DNA from: Tubulanus polymorphus | Lineage: Eukaryota; Nemertea; Palaeonemertea; Tubulaniformes; Tubulanidae | NCBI RefSeq assembly: GCF_964204645.1 | Contig: NC_134028.1 | Coordinates: 18,142,153-18,206,152, forward strand | Direction: 5' to 3' | DNA length: 64,000 nt | Shown here: positions 55,078-64,000 of the stretch, in pieces | How positions within the stretch are numbered: position 1 is the first letter of the stretch | How the letters are laid out: each line of letters starts with the position of its first letter | Notes under the pieces: model-generated | What the model was told of the DNA's origin: nothing | Database searches by the model: none | The model's input: the letters and a program-made list of their open reading frames with translations, nothing else | Made by a program: the position numbers and the translations under genes

Positions 55078-55366
55078 TGTACAAACCAGCTTTATTCAAT
55101 CTTCTTTGACCTTTGCATTGACACAGTTTTTTCCACAAAAAAAAACCCTGATCTAGGAAACAGTGTTATTCACGGGTTAGAATTTAAGGCAGGACAGAAG
55201 TCCTTTTGATTGCTTTTAAGAAAAATTGAGCATCAAAGCTACCATGGGGGTTTAGGGGTCCTCTCCTAGACAACTTTCATAATTTTCAGTCCTATGAGAG
55301 CATTTGGGGCATTAAGTAAACATACGATCACACTAAAATATTTGAAAAAACTACCAATATTTTTAT

Positions 55367-57215
55367 GCCCCCACAAGCATTGTGGGGGGCTAACTGTTCA
55401 CTTTGTCGTCTGTCGGTCTGTCCTTCCGCAGTGGTTTCTGTGCCCAAGTGCCTAAACCCTTTGACCGATTTTTTCTTCAAATTGAACAGTTGTGTTGTAT
55501 TATATGTGGTTAGTAACTGATTAGATGTTCGGTCCTTTAGGTCCGAGGTCAAGGTCACAGGAAGCCATTTTGTAAATTTCATTTCCGGGCTCTAACTCAT
55601 AAACGGTATAAGACAACTTACTGAAATTATATGGTTATTCTAGGGACCATGGGTAACTGATTACATTTCGGGTCCGGTAGTCTAGGGTCAAGGTATGTCA
55701 CAGGAAGCCTTTTGTGAATTTCATTTGGAAAAATCTCCCCACATGGGATGGATCACTCTATTCTTTGTTCTTGCCACAAGGGCGAGTTAAACATGGTATA
55801 ATATACAATTTATCTACTTATATTGGTATCTATGCATATTTTGTGACTACAATCAATTGGAAATTTGTAGCATGACATGTTTTCTGATTGCGGTGCATTT
55901 TGTGGTCCTTGGTTTCAGTATATGGTCACCAGGGGCATTGAATAGTAGAATAACTTTGTATTTCCATATCATATTGGTACCTATGCATATTTTGTAAGTA
56001 CAATCAATCGTAAAAGTCTAACTCATGACATATTCTATGATTATGGTGAGTTTCAAGCTCATTGGGTTTTGTATATGGGCACTGTGGGGCGCTGAATAGT
56101 AGAATAACTTAGTATTTCCATATTATATTGGTACCTACTCATATTTTGTAAGCACAATCAAGTGCAAAATTCTAACTCATGACATGTTCTTTGATTGTGG
56201 TGAGTTTCCTGCTGCCCATGATCATTTGCTATGAAAATGATTCGACACGGATGCAATGGCAATTGTACGAAGATGACATGTTCATGTAGAAAAATTGACT
56301 CGGCTTGTACATTGGATTGTCGGCAGTGTAAAGGCATCACTTTCATGAATCATGAGGATGACATTCAAGGGCTTAATACTAGGTTTTTAAACTGTGAACA
56401 TTTGAGGCGACTTTTCATAGCTCTATATGGACTGGACTATGGGTACTGTTATATACGTCTACATGTTACATGAGATTTCTGTGCTTGGTTTGAATTTTCT
56501 GTGCTTGGTTTGAATTTGACTTTGAAATTAGATATGACCTTGACCTTGAACCAATTTCTAAATGCCATATTTGGACAGCGCATATTGGAAAACAGGTTTC
56601 ACCCTATGTTTGACGTGACTTGGTCCCACATTATCTATATACCCAAGATATGGTGAAAACAGGATGCTGTTGCCATGGGAACGCATTTTTACATTGTTGC
56701 AAAAGAATGCGAACCATATAGATATGGTATACGAACTGAGGTAAGTATGTTCCATCAATTTATCATAAAATTGGAGTTTGAGCAATTTTGTCTAACCTCA
56801 ACTCTATCATGACTGGACTATTTCCGGGCTCTTACTCTTAAATGGTTTAAAATAGCTTAGTGAAATTATATGGCTGGGTTATCGTAGATAACGTGGGTAA
56901 CTGATTAGATTTCGGGTCCTGTTGGTCAAAGGTCAAGGTTACTAGAAGCTGTTATGTATTTTTCATATCCGAGCTCTTTCATAGACCTTTTAAGATATTT
57001 TGGTGACATTTTTTGGATGGGTTATCCTAGAGACAGTGAGTAACTGATTAGATTTCAGGTCCTGTAGGTCTAAGGTCAAGGTCAAGAGGAGCAGTTTTGT
57101 ATTTTTAATTTCCAAGCTCTTTATTCATAAACAGTATGTGATAACTTTGTAAAAATTTATGGATGGTTACCCTTGAGACCGTGAATGAGTGATTAGAAGC
57201 CGTTTTGTATTCTTC
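55367..57215 (+). repeat. Second minisatellite-bearing element (~147-bp unit), interrupted
   Basis: It opens with the hairpin GCCCCCACAAGCATTGTGGG, then CTGTTCACTTTGTCGTCTG. Units of about 147 bp contain GTAACTGATTAGATTTCGGG, GGTCAAGGTCA and GGAAGCC, and CTCATAAACGGTATAAGA. They lie near 55510, 55655, 56890, 57040 and 57185. The 154-bp family interrupts it at 55800-56215. Palindromic head plus internal tandem units again suggests a Helentron-like non-autonomous element. Confidence 0.5.
55800..56215 (+). repeat. Helentron-like 154-bp units (three)
   Basis: Units near 55890, 56045 and 56200 contain TGGTGAGTTTCAAGCTCATT, then CACCAGGGGCATTGAATAG and a TATTTCCATATTATATTGG block. Confidence 0.65.
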
Positions 57216-57848
57216 ATTACCTACCTTCATAAAAACGTCGACATACGCTTGTCGTGTATCTCAGGTGTATTCAGCCACCTCTCTTGGTGTGTACACTCAG
57301 GCGTTTCACCTGATGTGGGGGCATCAGTCATCTTCAGTGACATTCAATGCCAACTGCCAAATTTCATAATGAAACTGCAAAATATAAAATATAAAATAAG
57401 AAACTACATAAATTTCTGGTCACGCTGTGTGTAGCTGCACCTTGAAGAGCTCCAGTCATTTTATTGATGTACTCCACAACTAATCTCTGAATGTATTAGT
57501 CTGGATTATGTTTGAATAATTTTTCTGCGCATTTATTGCATTGTCGACAATTTTCATTCCATTGGTGGAATTGCCTTAATTTTAGTGAAGTAGTGATTTT
57601 TAGATACTCAAATTTGTTCAAACTGTGATCACAGACGGCAAGAAGTTCATACTCATACATTGCATATGGACACGGGTTAAATTTGATTGCTATTATGGTC
57701 AACAAATCGCCACCTATTGAATATAGTCACATTTGTGATCTGGGCATTGCTGGCAAAACCAACAAAGCATGACTTTAGAGCTGGAGCAAATTTAAAACAT
57801 TATAGACAATAATATAATGATGATATAGATAATAGTTTGAAAACTTAA
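57216..57848. other. Intergenic or intron, nothing recognised
   Basis: No coding exon was recognised before the LINE fragment. Confidence 0.4.
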
Positions 57849-58073
57849 TTGTTGAAAGTCCATTCTCTGCTGAATAAGGCAACCTTAATGAATGAGTTTT
57901 TTTATGGAAAACAAACTTCATATAGCATTGTTTACTGGAACTTGATCGAAGACAATGCAGTTGATTCTCAATCCATGGCTCAATTTACCCCTCCTGGTTT
58001 TAAGGTACTAAGTAATACATGTCGAACTGGACAGTGTAATGGTCGCATTGCAGTTGTGTTTGAATGTTCATAG
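57849..58073 (+). pseudogene. CR1-like LINE endonuclease, first part
   Basis: The frame reads HSLLNKATLMNEFFYG, then WNLIEDNAVDSQSMAQF, TPPGFKVLSN and NGRIAVVF. This is the AP-endonuclease pattern of CR1/L2-type LINEs (SLxNKxxxLxE, WLxxxD, xPPGYxxxxxxRxGxxGGxAVxF). It continues after 2.8 kb of younger insertions at 60863. Confidence 0.65.
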
Positions 58074-58214
58074 CAGAAGAGATAAAACTATGGTGGCAGA
58101 TTCGGGCCATATTAAAAAAATCACAAATGGTGCAAATGCAGACTCCTAAAAGTCATTTTATCGTGCAATGACATGAAAATTACCACATAAAACAAGAAAC
58201 ACCACGATATAACA

Positions 58215-58870
58215 GGATCTGAGTAAAATCCCACAATAAAAGAATTAGATGATAAAATCTAATTTAACCCCATTAAATACATCTCGTTTATGTTCTTTAA
58301 TACGATCCTTAATATTCCTACCGGTTTCCCCAATGTAAAAAAGGTTACAATCAGAACAGTTGATTTTATAAACTCCACAATGGACATTAGGGTTCAGATT
58401 GTTATTGGAGCAAAAATTAGAAATTTTGTTATTATACTTGAAAATTAAATCAGTATTCAAATGACGAAGAGCTGGTTTGAAACCGGTATTTAATGGGGTT
58501 AAATTAGAAAGTGGGGTAGTCTCCCATTCTTCGGTTACCGGACACAATTTTGATTTTTCTGGAGCCAATATTATCTTTCCCAACAGTAGTCACACTAAAC
58601 GACATATAGTTGAATCTGCTTTGATTACTACTCATTCCGATCGTTCTGTCAACCTCAATAATGGTTTCAGCCCCCATAATAAACTTCTTTCAAGTTATGT
58701 CAGTGCTCTAGTCGCCATAACGTAATGTGCAGCGATACGTGTCCTATTTCATATTTCATGTATTAATACTGTATTTGGCAAGTCATTTTAGACTGAAGAA
58801 GGGTGGTAGTAACCACCCGAAATATTTCTTATATGTTTTAATAAACATTTTATCATCTAATTCTTTTATT
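58215..58870. mobile_element. Penelope-like element, inverted (head-to-head) copy
   Basis: The - strand frame 58245-58583 has a GIY-YIG core: CGVYKINCSDCNLFYIGETG, then IKEHKRDVFNGVKL. The + strand frame from 58487 starts again at FNGVKLESG and continues to the C-terminus (HTKRHIVESALITTH, NLNNGFSPHNKLLSSYV). It is followed by GACTGAAGAAGGGTGGTAG, AATAAAC and TTTTATCATCTAATTC. The left end is the inverted form of that same tail. Internal inversion at insertion, or Penelope's inverted-terminal organisation, could explain this. Confidence 0.75.
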
Positions 58871-59509
58871 CTGGGAATTTACTCGTATCGTTTTATCACG
58901 GTGGTCATTTTCTTTGTTTTATGATTTTGTTTAATCGTTTTTGTTATTTCAGCAGTGCACACTAACATAGGTTGAGCGTGCGTGATCAGTCTTGAAATTG
59001 GTATTAAGATTTCACAATAAAATATTTACTTACATGTTTCTAAAAATCTTTTAAATTTTTTTTGTCTTTCCATTGGGTGCTTGTGTAAGTGACCATTTTA
59101 AAAATTTCTGTATGAACTTTTATATTTTTCAGTTTATCTAAAACTGAAAAACTGCTTTTTTGTAAAATGAATTCTGAATTTAATTGAATTTTAGACTGGT
59201 TCCCTGTCTCTTCAAAGAGCCAGAGGGTGGTAGACTGCGGTGGCAATATAAACTTTATCGGATGATCGCAGTGGATTGTCATTTGAAGGAAATGCAACTT
59301 ACTCTTGCTTAATGTCTTTATTATTTTAAAAGAAAAATCGTGGCTCCTATCCTACCTCGATTGGGGGGCGTTGTCTCTACGAGCGAATGTGATTGGCTGT
59401 TTTTGGGACAAACGGGGAATTCCGGCGCTACTAATATAATTATGGGAAAGCCATTTATGGCGAACGTTTCATTGGACTAGGTGCCGTATATGTGCGAATT
59501 TTAAGTGCT
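58871..59509. other. Nothing recognised between Penelope copy and repeat C
   Basis: A small - strand frame at 59040-59297 has no recognisable features. Confidence 0.4.
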
Positions 59510-60258
59510 CATTGCTGGTGAGAATATAATTATTTCACATATCGCCATAGGTATTGTTTCTTTTTGATACCCAGTGATTGTGTTGATTGAGATTGAAGTA
59601 ATGCGTACATTCACAACACAAGGCCTCCACGTGCGCGGGAGCTAAACATTAGACTGTTGCACACATAAACACACGCTCATACAGACTAATGGTGATGCTG
59701 TAACGATGATTGGCGCGTGCACGTTTGGTATGATAACAGGCTGAATAAACGTGTAGCAGAGGATGAGCGCTGTGTTTTCTGTTTTATAGAATTTGTAATA
59801 AATTGTAATTTCTTCTGACCTGAAAATACTAAGCAGCAGACTATAGGTGGAGGTCTGAATATTGTAGTGGTAAATTCCAGGATTTAAAACGATCTAATAC
59901 TACGCCCCGGTGTTTTAGCTTCCGTTCCCAAGACTCAATATTCAGCCACCCTCTCGATATGTGACATCATATGAATTTTATTTGAATATTTTTTTCATAT
60001 TGTGTAAAATATCTTTTTGAAAATATAAAATAGTTTCCCTGTTGCGCCTACCTGTACCCTACGAAATTTTGGATGTAGACCATAAACAAATGTTTATCTT
60101 TTTTCTTATTTGATTACAAAATAATTCTTTAAGAAAGATAAAATACAATATAAACTTCTAGAAGTCACGAATTAAAAAGATTTTTTTTCAGGCAATGCCC
60201 TTACTCCAAACGACCTCTAGCTTTCAAGGTAAACCACACTTTGCCCATGGGTAATTTA
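59510..60258 (+). repeat. 750-bp dispersed repeat, copy C (full, uninterrupted)
   Basis: Begins AGTGCTCATTGCTGGTGAG and ends TTTGCCCATGGGTAATTT. It shows the unoccupied MITE site GTGACATCATATGAATTTTA, followed by TTTGAATAT. Confidence 0.8.
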
Positions 60259-60862
60259 TTTCTTTCAGCTGTAAATTTTTCTATAGAGCAAAATTATTTC
60301 AACACTATCCGATGAGTAATCTAGCAATTATCAACATGATGATAGATTCCGTTAAGACACCACAATTTTCAAATAACAACCAACCAAAAGCTTGTACTAA
60401 CTTGGTCTACGTCTACAATAAAATCATCCCTATCCCCAGTCCCTGTGTGTAACATTACATGTAACGATATAAGACAACACTGATTATTTAGCTTTTTAAT
60501 AAGTAACCAGTTCAAAGTTCGATTAATTCTACTAGAGAAATACAAAACCACCAAGCAAACTTTCAGTACAACCATGTTAGCAAGCCAATTTTTAGAATTT
60601 CTTTCTTGTTCCTTATCGTGCATTAAGACGACTTTTTCTCGTTCTATCACGCTGATTTTCGTTTTATTGCACTATTTTTGTTTTAACGTGGCAGTATAAC
60701 GAAAAAGTTTGTTTTGGCAATCAAATGAAAAAGTTCATTTTATTGCCGATAAAACGAATTAAGTCTGCGTAAAAAAAAAAATGTAATCTTTGTGATTTTT
60801 TATTACATGGCCGAATCAGCCACCATATAAAACCACTCGGCCCGTAGAAAACGTTTGAATTC
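60259..60862. other. Nothing recognised
   Basis: A 93-codon - strand frame (60369-60650) has no recognisable family features and no support. Confidence 0.35.
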
Positions 60863-61105
60863 ATGCTGGTAGAAATTAAACTGGAACAAACTGACATTTG
60901 TATAAATCATCATTTATTGTTTGCTGCCCCATCCATTAAAAATGTTATTTTAGTCGACTCTTTTCTTGAGGAATTTTGCGCCGAGAACATATCAAAACCC
61001 ATTGTGATTGCTGGTGATTTCAATATTCATGTACATTACCCCTAATGGCCCACTGGCAGTATAAAAGCCCAATTAATGTCAGACATGGCAGTTTCTTTGA
61101 ACCCA
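60863..61105 (+). pseudogene. CR1-like LINE endonuclease, second part
   Basis: It contains FLEEFCAENISKPIVIAGDF, then NIHVHYP. This is the GDFNIHV active-site strand of LINE AP-endonucleases, in the same orientation as 57849-58073. A stop follows at 61045 and homology continues weakly. Confidence 0.65.
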
Positions 61106-62619
61106 TGGAGCAGTGAGGAGCTCCAACCGTTGAAACTGGAATTTTCCTATTTTCTCTGTCAGTTATCTGATTTGGATCCTCCTTTTTGTTAGACATATGT
61201 ATTAATGTATAATATATTCATTTTTTTCAGTCAAAATTATGTTTTAGGCCCTCGTCTTTGAGTAATTAAGCAATTTCGTTGGTATTCTCTTCAAAATTTG
61301 AATCTTTGAATGACACATCAGTGTAGCTTGCGAGGCACAGTATCAGTAACATGATACCCTAGGTCATCAATACACATTAAAAAAAATATGGGCGAATTGA
61401 TAGTACCAAAATCTCACAACAAAAAACTTTTTTCCTGATCAATGAATCAGTCTGAGATTTCATACATTTGTTAAGCTATCTACCTTCAGTGTTATGCCCA
61501 AATTTCATCAAAATCGGATAAAAATTGATAATTTTTAAAAATCTCAAAATTTCTCCAAATTCTTTGATCATGGTCCTTTTCCTACAGAAGCACATGATCA
61601 CAAGCTTCAGATTTTCATACCCAATAAGACTGGACCATTAAAGATTACTTCAGAACGTTCCTATGTAATTGTATGAATTTGTCAGATTTTACAGTGTGTG
61701 ACTCACAGTTACCGTTGTGAGCCACCCTTACTCACTGTACCAGGTTATCTACTGCTCATACCAATGGGCCTTTAAGAACCTGATGCCTGCAAGTTTCTTG
61801 ATATTCTCTCAGCTTATGTCTACAACCTGTTAGTCAAAGTCAACGCAAAGGGATCAACACACTCGTGATCTTGTTTTATGTAGGCTAATGGATAAAATTG
61901 TTCACAATGTCTCAGTGGAAAACTCTCTAGTCTCACCGCAATTTAGGGTTTATTTTCAAAACATACCATACTGAGGTGGCAAAAACCCTGCCATTGGTTT
62001 TTTGATATAAAAAACCAAATGACGAGATAACTCGTCACTGGCAATGGTGAAGAGATTCTCAATTTTTTCATGTCCCTATTGCCAGTAAAAAGTGTGAAAA
62101 ATCAAATAAAAATCTAAAAGAATAAAAGTTTTATCGTAAAAATTATATAGAACGATTTTAGTCGTTATATTCTCTCTAAATATTGGCTGGAAAAGGAGCT
62201 AAAATTCATTGCTTTCTGAAGATTTTTTTGAAAAAATTTCAAGTGTGCACTAGACAATCTTAGTCTCTCCATACTGCCAGACAAATGTTAGCTGGTTTCT
62301 CGCCTCTGACAGGTTATCATAACGCTATGAAATGACATTGAATCAATGACGATATAACTCGTCATGGCAAACTGCGGGGCACCCACAATGACGATTTATC
62401 TCGTCAGCGGCAGCGAACGTGTTAAAAATCATAATTTTTCAATGAATCAGCATCAATGGTGAAGGAGTCCTCAATCTGTCACACTGATATATACATTGAT
62501 TGTCAGTTGTTAGATTAACATGCACAGCTAACATCTAGCTAGCAAACCATATGCTATGGAACTTTTAAATGACCATCTGCCGAGATTCATGACTTATTAA
62601 GTATAAATGATTTAGTGGT
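61106..62619. other. Insertions within the LINE; three TGACGA...TCGTCA palindromes
   Basis: Eighteen-base palindromic words TGACGA(N6)TCGTCA lie at 62020-62037, 62347-62364 and 62389-62406. A palindrome TTGGTTTTTTGATATAAAAA lies at about 61995-62019. Probably a MITE or satellite fragment; no coding region. Confidence 0.5.
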
Positions 62620-63130
62620 GCGCATGATCAATGGAACAATCTGTATACTACCATCAGAAAATGAGTGATGAAGTAAAACAGACATTTAAAGTTATAAACA
62701 ACAAAATGTTAAAGCACTGCAAAGCAATTGCTATTGAGGTGAGTGAGAGTGTGGTTGTAGCTGAAAGTTTTAGTGTATACATAACTGATAAGATTAAAAC
62801 TATTGGCCGTGAACTTGATATCGTTGTATTTGGTTGCTTATACCCTACAGATAGAAGAGCCTAGAGATAGAAGTCTACCCATTTTAAATACCCTAGCTTT
62901 AACTGATGACCTTGAACTTGGTTCCAGCATAGGCACGCTGGCTCAAAAATCATGCTCATTGGAGCCTGTACCAACTGATTTGTTCAGAATCTGAGTTATC
63001 CTCATCTGGTATGCTCAGGGTCATGGTTAACATATTGAATTCAACTTTATTATCTGGTGTATTTCCAGATCGGCTCAAACATGCAATTGTGCATCCAATT
63101 CTTAAGAGGGTGCCACTGGTTATTCAAAAG
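62620..63130 (+). pseudogene. CR1-like LINE, RT N-terminal region
   Basis: Frames contain KQTFKVINNKMLKH, AESFSVYITDKIKTIGREL, KSCSLEPVPTDLF and GVFPDRLKHAIVHPILKR. This is the usual order upstream of LINE RT palm motifs (SxPSxxCxLDPxPxxLL, GxFPDxxKxAxVxPxxKK). Several frame changes show decay. Confidence 0.7.
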
Positions 63131-64000
63131 TTCAACAGCTTTACAAGTTCGTTAATCCGAAGGATTTAAAATCAGATACTTTATACTATCCATCGACTGA
63201 ATAATCTCATAAATGTTTTGCTTAACCCTTTCAGTGCGTCTACACCGCAGTGCAGTGTATAAATCAGTGACAGATTTTGCTAGTACATCGCATTGCGCTG
63301 TATTGATGTAATTAGTAATTAGTTTTTATCTCTCTTGAAAAATGGCAACACCTGTCAATAATAGTGAAATACTAGCAGCTAACGATACACTGCGCCTCGG
63401 TGTAGACGCACTATAGTGGTATTCCCGTTATTAAACACACTAGGGTGGAATTCTTGAAAATTTTCAAATTATCTCTAGCACTATAGGGTATTAACTAGTC
63501 AGCACTGAAAGGGTTAATTGGTGACAATCAACAAGCTTATATTAAGACCAATGGTGAAAAGACAGAGTTTATAATCCTTGGAACACCACCTTATGAAACA
63601 ATCCAGGAAGCAATCCTGGCAGGAACATTTGTCGATCTCTAAATCTGGGAGTATTATTTGATAATTCCTTGTCTCTTTCTGATCATGTGCGTTAGGTTGG
63701 AAGAGCTGCTGACTATCACATTCATAGTATTGATAAGATATGCCACTTACTTGACAAAGATACATGCAAAACAGCAGGTAACGCTCTTGTAACATCCAGA
63801 TTGGATTACTTACTTGTTGGCTTTTAACAGGACTCAGGTTAATTCAAAACAATGCCGCACATTTGATTTCAAAACTAGTAAATCTGATTGTATTGCCGGT
63901 ACTTCAGTTCTCATGGATCTGCATTGGCTTCCTGTCTGATCTGAGTAAACTGTGTATGCACCATTTTGACGTCTGCATTCAAGTCAGGGTTTTAATCAAC
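63131..64000 (+). pseudogene. CR1-like LINE, RT C-terminal region
   Basis: After the MITE at 63222-63517, frames show NGEKTEFIILGTPPYET, then TSRLDYLLVGF-like text and LMDLHWLPV. These match the KTEFLLIG, SRLDYCNSLL and LHWLPV blocks that close CR1/L2-like RT. The element continues past the window end. Confidence 0.65.
63222..63517. mobile_element. piggyBac-like MITE (296 bp)
   Basis: Ends TTAACCCTTTCAGTGC and GCACTGAAAGGGTTAA are perfect inverted repeats, with TTAA as the target. It is inserted in the LINE RT. The body matches 23480-23729. Confidence 0.85.

Noticed and set aside
60369-60650. 93-codon - strand frame
   Set aside because: No family resemblance, no neighbours or splice support; it lies among insertions in a LINE.
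53177-64000. Continuation of the cadherin gene
   Set aside because: I looked for LDYE, DxNDN and AxDxG motifs with phase-1 acceptors and found none; the next exon probably lies beyond the window.

Overview
The window is nuclear DNA of an animal, most likely a marine invertebrate. It has GT-AG introns, an extracellular-cadherin gene, and a transposon mix of Penelope-like, env-bearing Ty3/gypsy, BEL/Pao, CR1-like LINE, Helentron-like, piggyBac-like and PIF/Harbinger-like elements. The DNA is visibly AT-rich. No bacterial or organellar features were seen. The species cannot be named from sequence alone.

One host gene frames the window: a non-classical cadherin on the + strand. Eight internal exons lie between 1973 and 53176. 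All splice phases agree, and together they encode about four cadherin (EC) repeats. Neither end of the gene is in the window. Its introns reach about 20 kb (2159-22399) and 17 kb (22562-39337), and repeats fill them.

Intron 1 holds Penelope-like fragments (0.5-4.2 kb), a decayed env-carrying Ty3/gypsy element on the - strand (6.7-14.0 kb), fold-back elements, and a CpG-rich 31-bp tandem array (18.6-21.7 kb) split by a Helentron-like insertion.

Intron 2 holds the most interesting object, a ~12.65-kb two-gene DNA transposon (about 25081-37733). Its ends carry inverted AAGTGYACTT repeats. On the - strand is an 11-exon BEN-domain gene that is open throughout (401 codons before the stop). Diverging from it, on the + strand, is a 5-exon EnSpm/CACTA-type (tnp2-like) transposase gene broken by two frameshifts and one stop codon. 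The two starts are 455 bp apart, which suggests a shared promoter. The left end is a ~227-bp near-perfect palindrome and the right end is an ~84-bp tandem repeat.

From 39 to 53 kb the cadherin exons 3-8 alternate with dispersed repeats, a Ty3/gypsy gag-protease-RT fragment (43.9-45.5 kb) and a head-to-head BEL/Pao 5' end (45.5-46.1 kb). From 53 kb to the end no further host exon was found. That part is a nest of insertions, mainly one degenerate CR1-like LINE (57.8-64 kb) interrupted by an inverted Penelope-like copy, a 750-bp repeat and a piggyBac-like MITE.
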